From Lacticaseibacillus brantae DSM 23927 (GTDB lineage: Bacteria > Bacillota > Bacilli > Lactobacillales > Lactobacillaceae): DNA of 64,000 bases. The position numbers and the translations under genes were made by a program. The notes beneath the pieces were generated by a model. That model was not told the origin of the DNA and searched no databases. It saw only the letters and a program-made list of their open reading frames with translations. Positions 27,950 to 35,623 of the stretch are shown one piece after another; the first letter of the stretch is position 1, and every line of letters begins with the position of its first letter. The DNA lies in assembly GCF_001436115.1 (NCBI RefSeq), contig NZ_AYZQ01000002.1:248001-312000 (forward strand), in the 5' to 3' direction.

Positions 27950-29929
27950 GTATTCCCCGTGCATACGGGGGTGATCCCAACTTGAACGTCTTCGTGATGA
28001 CATGTTGAAGGTATTCCCCGTGCATACGGGGGTGATCCTCATCCCGCCTAACCACATTAAGACGTTCATCTGTATTCCCCGTGCATACGGGGGTGATCCT
28101 CAACCCTGGCTTTATATGCAACAGCATCGGTAGTATTCCCCGTGCATACGGGGGTGATCCCGGAATTCATCCGACCGCCAAGCAGCACGCTCCGTATTCC
28201 CCGTGCATACGGGGGTGATCCTAGGTGATGCTAAAGGTGATGCTTTAGTTGTACGTATTCCCCGTGCATACGGGGGTGATCCTACCGTCAGTCGAGTTCG
28301 AGTTCTCGTAACTGAGTATTCCCCGTGCATACGGGGGTGATCCCGGACTGCTCAGGTTTTGTTTGGCTTGTCTTAGGTATTCCCCGTGCATACGGGGGTG
28401 ATCCCTGGGGACAGTCGAGGAAACACCGAATCAGAATGTATTCCCCGTGCATACGGGGGTGATCCGGCGCGCGTTGAAAAATGACACCGCCATCGGCAGT
28501 ATTCCCCGTGCATACGGGGGTGATCCCAATATTAGCTAAAAAAGTTCGCAGTCTAAGGGGTATTCCCCGTGCATACGGGGGTGATCCTGCTGGTTTGGTT
28601 AGGTACATGTGCTCCAAGGTGTATTCCCCGTGCATACGGGGGTGATCCTCCGCAAGTTCTCAAAGTTGTCAGCATTCTCTGGTATTCCCCGTGCATACGG
28701 GGGTGATCCTGCATGTTACCCGAAGTAGGTTTGCTTACAAAAGTATTCCCCGTGCATACGGGGGTGATCCCCATGATATTTCAATCGCAACAGGCATTCC
28801 AGTGTATTCCCCGTGCATACGGGGGTGATCCTGTTACTATCCACAAGGGTCAACCAGCACGACAGTATTCCCCGTGCATACGGGGGTGATCCCAAGGATA
28901 TTTCAATCGCAACAGGCATTCCAGTGTATTCCCCGTGCATACGGGGGTGATCCTGCACGAAGTTCAATCAGTGCATGAGGTTGTCGGTATTCCCCGTGCA
29001 TACGGGGGTGATCCCATGAGGACGCTATGCAAGGACTGTCACAACAAGTATTCCCCGTGCATACGGGGGTGATCCTGTGGAAACGTTGGTGGACGCAGTC
29101 AATAAGTCGTATTCCCCGTGCATACGGGGGTGATCCTGGAAGGCATTTGGCACCAAACAAATCAATGGCGTATTCCCCGTGCATACGGGGGTGATCCTGT
29201 AGAAATCGAAATCATCATTACCAAAGTAATGTATTCCCCGTGCATACGGGGGTGATCCCCAGGGACCCGCTTTTGGTTGAGACCTCAATAAGTATTCCCC
29301 GTGCATACGGGGGTGATCCCTTTACTATCCACAAGGGTCAACCAGCACGACAGTATTCCCCGTGCATACGGGGGTGATCCCAAGGATATTTCAATCGCAA
29401 CAGGCATTCCAGTGTATTCCCCGTGCATACGGGGGTGATCCTGCACGAAGTTCAATCAGTGCATGAGGTTGTCGGTATTCCCCGTGCATACGGGGGTGAT
29501 CCCATGAGGACGCTATGCAAGGACTGTCACAACAAGTATTCCCCGTGCATACGGGGGTGATCCTGTGGAAACGTTGGTGGACGCAGTCAATAAGTCGTAT
29601 TCCCCGTGCATACGGGGGTGATCCTGGAAGGCATTTGGCACCAAACAAATCAATGGCGTATTCCCCGTGCATACGGGGGTGATCCTGTAGAAATCGAAAT
29701 CATCATTACCAAAGTAATGTATTCCCCGTGCATACGGGGGTGATCCCCAGGGACCCGCTTTTGGTTGAGACCTCAATAAGTATTCCCCGTGCATACGGGG
29801 GTGATCCTTCCGTAAAGGTCTTGCTTCATCTTGCTGTCGAGTATTCCCCGTGCATACGGGGGTGATCCCATGCCGTGGGGCGAAGGCTACATCGAAGTCA
29901 AGTATTCCCCGTGCATACGGGGGTGATTC
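27950..29929 (+). CRISPR. Type I-E CRISPR array 2: 33 repeats, 32 spacers
   Basis: Repeats of 28 bases start every 61 bases from 27950 to 29902, identical in type to array 1 with 33-base spacers. The leader is on the left. The last repeat has a C-to-T change in its penultimate base and marks the old end. Spacers 15-22 are repeated as spacers 23-30. Spacers 14 and 16 are near copies. All spacers but one (spacer 9, G) start with C or T. The array follows the cas operon directly in the same orientation. Confidence 0.98.
28832..29807 (+). repeat. Tandem duplication of eight spacer-repeat units in array 2
   Basis: The 488-bp block at 28832-29319 is repeated at 29320-29807. The only differences I see are the first two bases of the first spacer (TG against CT). 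Eight spacers are therefore present twice. Confidence 0.93.
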
Positions 29930-30067
29930 AAAAGAGACAGAGACACGGACAGCAATGACGAGCGCAACGACCAATACCCGGCCTCTCTTGGACAAATTAA
30001 GAAAATTTTCCCAACGGCGTATGAGGAATACCTGAGACTAGTTACAAAGATTGTGGAGGAAGAATAA
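29927..30067 (+). pseudogene. 3' remnant of a gene truncated by the array end
   Basis: Directly after the last repeat, a frame without start codon reads through about 45 codons (ending ...IKKIFPTAYEEYLRLVTKIVEEE) to a TAA at 30065. It looks like a real protein end: varied composition, and a TAATG overlap with the following gene as in coupled operons. Its upstream part is missing where the CRISPR array begins, so it is probably a truncated gene. Family unknown. Confidence 0.4.
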
Positions 30068-30297
30068 TGATGAATTTTGAAGATGACGCAATTCGCATCG
30101 TTTCGGAAGCAGAAGCCGCCTACGAAGAAAGTTTCGGAGTTCGTTTTCCAGTTGAGCTCTATCAGGACATTACACGAAATGAATATTATGATTTTTCGAT
30201 TGAAGGCGCCCGCCGACTGAATGTGATTATTTTGAAAGCAGTCGCCGACGGCAAACCCGTTGATACGCCAGAGGATTTTTATCGGCGTCAATATTAG
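30067..30297 (+). CDS. Small acidic protein, unknown
   Basis: The 76-residue product (start MMNFEDDAIRIVSEAEAA) is acidic and mostly helical, ending PEDFYRRQY. GGAGGA lies six bases before the first of two adjacent ATGs. The start overlaps the stop of the truncated frame upstream. It shows no recognised motif. Position next to the CRISPR trailer and a gene remnant suggests accessory or formerly mobile DNA. Confidence 0.5.
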   Translation: MMNFEDDAIRIVSEAEAAYEESFGVRFPVELYQDITRNEYYDFSIEGARRLNVIILKAVADGKPVDTPEDFYRRQY

Positions 30298-30401
30298 CAA
30301 TTTCTCGACCTGAGCACGTCGTCTAAAAGGCTTATTTTTCTTACTCTCGTCGGGCTCGTGACCCGTCAAAACAAACGATAGGAGTGGACAGAAACGGCTG
30401 T

Positions 30402-30494
30402 GTATTTCCCGTACATAATAGGGATGATGCCGTCATATCCGAGCGCGATTTGACAATTACTAATATCCCCCCATGTTTACAGAGGGGTATACGT
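30402..30494 (+). repeat. Two decayed CRISPR-like repeats
   Basis: At 30402, GTATTtCCCGTaCATA followed by a three-base insert and GGGaTGATgCC aligns to most of the array repeat. A weaker match (TATcCCCC, GtTTAC, GAGGGGTA) begins at 30463, exactly 61 bases later, the same period as the array. They lie 470 bases beyond array 2 and probably are remnants of an older array end. The second match could be chance. Confidence 0.45.
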
Positions 30495-30525
30495 TCACCT
30501 TCTGCCCAGCAAACTTTCCCTTGCT

Positions 30526-30548
30526 ATAAACCTTGGTTTAGGGTTTAT
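30526..30548. promoter_or_regulatory. Inverted repeat upstream of SDR gene
   Basis: ATAAACC and GGTTTAT are a perfect seven-bp inverted repeat around nine bases, 37 bases before the SDR start codon. It is a candidate operator; the regulator is not identified here. Confidence 0.4.
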
Positions 30549-30584
30549 TCTTTGGTTATACAAAAGAAAAGAGGGCCTTTAACG

Positions 30585-31280
30585 ATGAAGACTGCATTTA
30601 TTACTGGGGGCAACAAGGGAATTGGATTTGCTTTGGCTAAGGCATTGGGACTGGCGGGCTGGCAGGTTGTGATTGGTGTTCGGACTGAAGCAAATGGTCA
30701 AAAAGCGTTGACACAACTCGCGGCTGCCGGCGTCTCACAAGCTAGTTTTTTAATCTTAGATTTAAGCCAGTCAGACACAGTGGCAGCAGCCGCAGCACAA
30801 TTAAAGGACCGGTATCCAGACTTTACCTTATTAATTAACAACGCGGGCGTTCCAGGCAATATGGGCTCTAGTGTAGAAGAAACTGAATCTGACTTGCGCT
30901 CTACGATGGAAGTGAACTTCTTTGGAACCTTCCAACTGACACAGCTTGCTATTCCGTTACTTAACGAGAATCACGGCCGCATTATCAATGTGACGATTCC
31001 CACAGCCGCAAATCCTATGTGGAATCCACTGGCTTATAAGGCATCTAAGGCGGCTCAGAATGTGATGATGGATTCTTTGGCCATTGATTTAACTAAGGCT
31101 AAAAAGAACGTCGAAATTTTCAGTATCCATCCTGGTCCAACCACCACAGACTTGAATGGCAACACCAAGCTGCCAGGATTCCACACGCCTGATGACGTGG
31201 CCAACCAAATGATTCAAATTGTTGAGGATGGCCGCAGCCATCATGGTGAATTTATCGAAATCTATTCAGAATTGAAATAG
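30585..31280 (+). CDS. SDR-family oxidoreductase
   Basis: The ATG at 30585 follows GAAAAGAGGG and gives the classical start MKTAFITGGNKGIGFAL; the open frame extends upstream to 30384. The 231-residue enzyme has TGGNKGIG, NNAG (INNAGVPGN) and the active-site tyrosine in YKASKAA. The usual catalytic serine position reads VTIPTAANP, so it is atypical. It probably reduces a carbonyl compound with NADPH. Confidence 0.83.
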   Translation: MKTAFITGGNKGIGFALAKALGLAGWQVVIGVRTEANGQKALTQLAAAGVSQASFLILDLSQSDTVAAAAAQLKDRYPDFTLLINNAGVPGNMGSSVEETESDLRSTMEVNFFGTFQLTQLAIPLLNENHGRIINVTIPTAANPMWNPLAYKASKAAQNVMMDSLAIDLTKAKKNVEIFSIHPGPTTTDLNGNTKLPGFHTPDDVANQMIQIVEDGRSHHGEFIEIYSELK

Positions 31281-31349
31281 AGTCGGCAGCCAGCACAAGA
31301 TGTTAACCTCACTTTTGCTTTTAGGGTAAAGTTAAAGCGAGGTGATATG

Positions 31350-31913
31350 ATGAATAAAACACGGATGGAAGCTCTCACGGATGGCATTATTGCGATTGTC
31401 GCGACAATTATGGTTTTGGAAATTCATGCCCCCGACAGCTTCACGTTTGCCAGCTTACGTGATCAAGTGACTGCAATGATTGCCTATGTGATTAGCTTCG
31501 CCTTAGTGATTTTGTCTTGGTACAGCTATCATTTACTGTTTCAGCGGGCTAAAAGAGTTGATTTGCGTGTCTACTTGGCAAACGCGGCTTGGTTGCTCGT
31601 GTTGTCAGCGATTCCGTTTGCGACGTCATGGGTGGGGCTATTTCCTAATCATTGGCAGCCAGAATTAACGTATCTAGTGATTACGACGCTTTGGGCATTG
31701 CTCTACACGGTCACTTCTATGGCCTTGAATCGCGCCAATCCCCAGGTGAATACGCCAGTGAATCACGAACCGCGCCTGAATATTTTCATTCGCTATTTCA
31801 TCTTGCTGGGATCACTGATTATTCTGCCATTCTGGCCTCCAATTGCATTGGTGGGGACCTTGGTGTTGATGGGAGTTAGTCTCACTATGAATCTAATCTA
31901 TGAAGAAAAATAA
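31350..31913 (+). CDS. TMEM175-family (DUF1211) membrane protein
   Basis: The 187-residue protein starts MNKTRMEALTDGIIAIVATIMVLEI, the family signature in helix 1, and has six hydrophobic segments. It is a close paralogue of the next gene: both share the VLEIHAPDS and LRVxLxNAAWLLVLS segments. GCGAGGTGA precedes the ATG. A terminator separates the two copies, so each may have its own promoter. Potassium-channel activity is known for bacterial TMEM175 relatives; here it is inferred. Confidence 0.82.
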   Translation: MNKTRMEALTDGIIAIVATIMVLEIHAPDSFTFASLRDQVTAMIAYVISFALVILSWYSYHLLFQRAKRVDLRVYLANAAWLLVLSAIPFATSWVGLFPNHWQPELTYLVITTLWALLYTVTSMALNRANPQVNTPVNHEPRLNIFIRYFILLGSLIILPFWPPIALVGTLVLMGVSLTMNLIYEEK

Positions 31914-31919
31914 GCTTGG

Positions 31920-31947
31920 AGAACGACGTGATGTCGTTCTTTTTTTG
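31920..31947 (+). terminator. Intrinsic terminator
   Basis: AGAACGAC-GTGAT-GTCGTTCT followed by T7 lies between the two TMEM175 genes. Confidence 0.8.
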
Positions 31948-31990
31948 TCTGGTGGTAAGATACAGTAGAATGAAGATGAGGTGATGAAAG

Positions 31991-32566
31991 ATGAATAAAG
32001 AACGTTTGAATGGATTAACCGATGCCATTATTGCCATTGTGGCCACCATCATGGTGCTGGAAATTCATGCCCCTGATAGTTACAAGTTTGAAAGCCTGAA
32101 GGATCAAGTGCCAGCCATCGTGGCCTACATTATCAGTTTCACTTTGATTATTTTGTCTTGGTACAGCTATCATTTGATGTTTGAAGAGGCAAAACGGGTC
32201 GATTTGCGCGTTTTCTTATCCAACGCGGCGTGGCTGCTCGTATTGTCCGGGATTCCCTTTGCAACCTCTTGGGTCGGGGAATTTCCTACGCATTGGGAGC
32301 CAGAACTCACTTATTTATTGATGACACTTGCCTGGGTGCTGATGTACAGTGTGACTGCGTTGATGCTGAATCGGGCCAATCCTGAGCATAAGGGAACTGT
32401 GGACGAAGAGCCGCGCGCCAATCTCTGGATTCGCTTTGAGATTCTAGTAGCGTCCTTGTTTATCCTACCGTTTTGGCCACCGATTGGATTAGTGGGCACG
32501 CTGGTTCTCATGGCTGCTACTATGGTCATGAACCTTAAATACGAACCCCAGTATCAGAAACACTAA
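31991..32566 (+). CDS. TMEM175-family (DUF1211) membrane protein, paralogue
   Basis: This 191-residue copy begins MNKERLNGLTDAIIAIVATIMVLEI. It resembles the previous gene over its full length, so the pair arose by tandem duplication. Differences concentrate in loops and the C-terminus. GAGGTG lies upstream. Two tandem subunits could form hetero-oligomers, which is speculative. Confidence 0.82.
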   Translation: MNKERLNGLTDAIIAIVATIMVLEIHAPDSYKFESLKDQVPAIVAYIISFTLIILSWYSYHLMFEEAKRVDLRVFLSNAAWLLVLSGIPFATSWVGEFPTHWEPELTYLLMTLAWVLMYSVTALMLNRANPEHKGTVDEEPRANLWIRFEILVASLFILPFWPPIGLVGTLVLMAATMVMNLKYEPQYQKH

Positions 32567-32609
32567 AGCCCTGATAGGATGCTAGAATAGAGGTAAGGAG
32601 GTGGCGACG

Positions 32610-33686
32610 ATGACCAACATGATTCAATATGTCACGCAAACTAAGCAGACGTTTAGTGACCGGCCATTGACCGAAGTGGATGCAGCAATTTTTGCCCAGG
32701 CGGCTTATTTCGACTTTCTCGATCTGGAGCGCCGCCACCTGACACAATTCTCACAACTAACAGATGCTGGCCTACAAGCCCGCTTGACCAAAACAAACTG
32801 GTTCCCAGCCAAAGGCCAAGCTTTGCTGCTGGCGCTCAGTCATAGTCCACGATTCTCAGCTGTGTCATGGGCGAATTATCAACAACGGACCCGCCAATCT
32901 ACGCAAGAACAATTTGCGGCGCTAACCTTTGATTTGGGTGGCGGGGATTATGTGGTGAGCTTCCGGGGAACGACCAGCACATTAGTCGGCTGGGCGGAAG
33001 ATTTCAACATGAGCTATTTACCAACTGTGCCGTCACAGCGGAGTGCGGTCAAGTATCTTACTGACCAGATGCAGGCGCATCCTGGACGTTACTGGTTGGT
33101 CGGCCATTCAAAAGGCGGTAATCTGGCTATTTTTGCGTTTGAAAACTTGCCGGTGGCGCTGCAAGCTGATATCCAAGCGGTCTATAGTTTTGATGGGCCC
33201 GGGGGTCTGCCACATCAGCCCTTGTTGGAGCAGCGGATTACCAAACTGGTGCCGCAAACGGCCATTGTTGGGATTTTGATGACGGCCGATCAACATTTCT
33301 CCGTGGTCCAAAGTGACGCCACCATGATTTTTCAGCATGACTTGTTCTCTTGGCAAGTCATCGGCGAACAATTCGTCCGGCTGGCGCAGACAGATTGGTT
33401 CTCGCAATATACCCAGCGGATGTTGACAACGTGGTTAGCCACGCTGAAACCTGATGTGCGCAAGAACATTCTGCGAAATCTCTATGGGGTATTGGATGTC
33501 GGGGATGCGAAGACGATGGCGGAATTGGGGCAGAGCCTGCCGCGAGATTTACCGCTGTATTTGAGTGAGCTTCGCAAAACGGACCCTCTGACGCGTCAAC
33601 AGATTCAGTCTGCGGGGCGGGCGATGTTTGGTGCTATTTCATCGAGTTGGAGTCGGCGAAAATCAACCAACAAAAAAAGCGATTGA
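32610..33686 (+). CDS. Mbeg1-like (DUF2974) alpha/beta hydrolase
   Basis: AAGGAGGTG seven bases before the ATG at 32610 supports that start; a GTG at 32601 overlaps the site. The 358-residue protein has the nucleophile elbow GHSKGGNLA near residue 170, preceded by VVSFRGTTSTLVGWAEDF, as in DUF2974 lipases of Firmicutes. The acidic residue is probably in the FDGPGG region or later and a His follows (DQHFSVV). It is predicted to be cytosolic. A strong terminator overlaps its stop codon. Confidence 0.82.
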   Translation: MTNMIQYVTQTKQTFSDRPLTEVDAAIFAQAAYFDFLDLERRHLTQFSQLTDAGLQARLTKTNWFPAKGQALLLALSHSPRFSAVSWANYQQRTRQSTQEQFAALTFDLGGGDYVVSFRGTTSTLVGWAEDFNMSYLPTVPSQRSAVKYLTDQMQAHPGRYWLVGHSKGGNLAIFAFENLPVALQADIQAVYSFDGPGGLPHQPLLEQRITKLVPQTAIVGILMTADQHFSVVQSDATMIFQHDLFSWQVIGEQFVRLAQTDWFSQYTQRMLTTWLATLKPDVRKNILRNLYGVLDVGDAKTMAELGQSLPRDLPLYLSELRKTDPLTRQQIQSAGRAMFGAISSSWSRRKSTNKKSD

Positions 33687-33712
33687 AATCAAAATGATTT
33701 CAATCGCTTTTT
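33674..33712. terminator. Bidirectional terminator
   Basis: AAAAAGCGATTGAAATC pairs perfectly with GATTTCAATCGCTTTTT; it includes the stop codon of the hydrolase gene and faces the convergent reductase gene. Confidence 0.88.
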
Positions 33713-33715
33713 GAT

Positions 33716-34396
33716 TTATTTCCGTTTAGCGGCCATGACTTCTTGACCAAACTCAGTTTGATCGAAGTGGTCGATGATACGGGTTAAATCTTTCAGAGAG
33801 AGACTAGCGCCAAATAATGGACTGCCAGGCTCGGTCATAATCCCATCGGCAATGTTATCGTGCACGACTTGATCAAAGCCCATCGTATCAACGAAGTGAG
33901 CCACTGTGTCGACTGCTGCTTTGTCATCACCGGTGACAAAGAGGGCTTTGCGTTTAGGATCACCTGCAGGGCGCGCTTCTTCTTGCAAGTTGTGATAGCC
34001 CATATGGTTGAAGGCTTTCACAATCGTGGCATCTTTAAAGTAAGCTTGCACCTGCTCGCTTGAGGTCGTGTTTGGATCCAAGACTTCTTCACGAATCCCA
34101 TCGGTTTCCCACCAGTAATTCATCGCATCAATAACTAACTTGCCTTTCAGCAAATCAGGATTGATATTCTTGTAACGGCTCAGTGGAATGGCCAGAATCA
34201 CGATATCAGAGTTGGCGACGACATCCTGGTTTTCAGCGGCAATGGCGCCTGGAACCAGAGTCTTAATGGTTAAGGCAATCTTTTTGACGTCACCAGAACC
34301 GGAAATTCGCACTTCATAGCCGGCTTTTAATGCCAAGCCAGCCAGCACAATCCCAACTTTACCTGCACCTAAAATACCTACACGTTTGATTGCCAT
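33716..34396 (-). CDS. NADPH-dependent F420 reductase-like protein
   Basis: The 226-residue protein has an N-terminal dinucleotide fold (VGILGAGKVGIVLAGLALKAGYEV), a DIVILAIPLSRY segment and VIDAMNYW, as in the F420-dependent NADP reductase-like family. Lactobacilli lack F420, so it probably reduces another substrate. Its start codon overlaps the stop of the LLM-class gene (TAATG), so the two act together, perhaps as a flavin/NADPH redox pair. Confidence 0.82.
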   Translation of the reverse strand: MAIKRVGILGAGKVGIVLAGLALKAGYEVRISGSGDVKKIALTIKTLVPGAIAAENQDVVANSDIVILAIPLSRYKNINPDLLKGKLVIDAMNYWWETDGIREEVLDPNTTSSEQVQAYFKDATIVKAFNHMGYHNLQEEARPAGDPKRKALFVTGDDKAAVDTVAHFVDTMGFDQVVHDNIADGIMTEPGSPLFGASLSLKDLTRIIDHFDQTEFGQEVMAAKRK

Positions 34397-35451
34397 TAGT
34401 TTGCTGCCACCTTTTCACTAAGGATTTCCTTGACGCGGGGAACAACCTTTGTTGCGTACAATTCAATCATCCGTTCGCGTTGGGCTGCGGTTTGGTTACC
34501 CGCACCATAGACGAGGTCGAACCGACCCAAATCAAGTAACTTAATGGTCCGAGCAATGCGTTGCGCGACGAATTCGGGATCGCCAACATAGAAGGAACCA
34601 ACTTGGGTCTCGCCTTCGAATTGTTCCCGGCTCATTGGTGCCCAGCCACGGGTTAAACCAATGCGGTCGAAGTTAGCCTTGATGTTCTTGAAGGCCACTT
34701 CCATAGCTTCATCCTTGTTATCAGCAATGAAACCATGTGAGTGGACGGCTACAGGATATTCAGGCATCTTCAATTCCTTAGCAGCAGCGTGGTACAAGTC
34801 AACGTACGGCTTGAAGCGGTCAGCTTGGCCCCCGATGATGGCAATAATTACTTTGTAACCAAAACGGGCAGCCCGAATAATAGACTCTGGTGAGCCACCA
34901 ATCCCAATATAAGTTTCAAGCTTGCCGTGTTCAGTCTTTGGATAGACTTCTTGATTCTTCAATTCCTGAACGAAATTACCAGAGAAGGTGACTGGCTTCT
35001 CATTGCGAAGTTGATCATACATGGCCAATTTCTCGTTGAACAAATCATCATAGTCGGTTAAATCGTAGCCAAAAAGTGGGAAAGATTCGGTAAATGAACC
35101 ACGGCCTAACATGACTTGGGCCCGACCATTGGATAAGGCATCCAAGGTTGCAAATCGTTCATAGACCCGGACAGGGTTATCTGAACTCAAGACTGTGACG
35201 GCAGTGGCTAATTTAATATTCTTTGTCACTGAGGCAATTGCCCCGAGGACTGTTTCTGGACTGGAGACACTATAATCTGGACGGTGGTGTTCACCAACCC
35301 CAATGACGCTCAGGCCATATTGGTCGGCGATTTCACCTTCGTGAACGATTTGGCGAATGGACTGGGCAGCACTTTGCAAGCTCCCGTCTTCGTTTGCAAC
35401 GATATCACCAAACGTTTCAATCCCAAATTCTAACTTATTTACATCTACCAT
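34396..35451 (-). CDS. LLM-class flavin-dependent oxidoreductase
   Basis: I start at the ATG at 35451 (MVDVNKLEFGIETFGD), which has GGGGG at a suitable distance; a TTG at 35464-35466 is possible. The 351-residue protein matches luciferase-like monooxygenases: GVGEHHRPDYSVSSPETVLG near the N-terminus, VLSSDNPVRVYERFATLDALSNGR and GIGGSPESI. Substrate unknown. It is coupled to the reductase gene and preceded by an inverted repeat. Confidence 0.88.
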   Translation of the reverse strand: MVDVNKLEFGIETFGDIVANEDGSLQSAAQSIRQIVHEGEIADQYGLSVIGVGEHHRPDYSVSSPETVLGAIASVTKNIKLATAVTVLSSDNPVRVYERFATLDALSNGRAQVMLGRGSFTESFPLFGYDLTDYDDLFNEKLAMYDQLRNEKPVTFSGNFVQELKNQEVYPKTEHGKLETYIGIGGSPESIIRAARFGYKVIIAIIGGQADRFKPYVDLYHAAAKELKMPEYPVAVHSHGFIADNKDEAMEVAFKNIKANFDRIGLTRGWAPMSREQFEGETQVGSFYVGDPEFVAQRIARTIKLLDLGRFDLVYGAGNQTAAQRERMIELYATKVVPRVKEILSEKVAAN

Positions 35452-35475
35452 TATTTCGGCCCCCAATGTCGTTTT

Positions 35476-35492
35476 ACTTACTTTTTGTAAGT
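35476..35492. promoter_or_regulatory. Inverted repeat upstream of LLM gene
   Basis: ACTTAC-TTTTT-GTAAGT is a perfect six-bp dyad 25 bases before the start. Such ACTTAC/GTAAGT dyads are bound by HxlR/MarR-type redox regulators; the actual regulator is not seen here. Confidence 0.4.
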
Positions 35493-35623
35493 TGATAAGT
35501 TTAGGATATTACAAAATGGACCAGTTGGCAAGCGTGACTTAATCTTTAATTGTTAGGGGATTTGCTTGCGTAATCCCGAAACATCTCGGATACTTAATGT
35601 ATTGCAATGGAGAATGGGAGAAA

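Noticed and set aside
30463-30494. Second decayed CRISPR repeat as a firm call
   Set aside because: Match is weak by itself; kept only as supporting evidence because of the exact 61-base distance.
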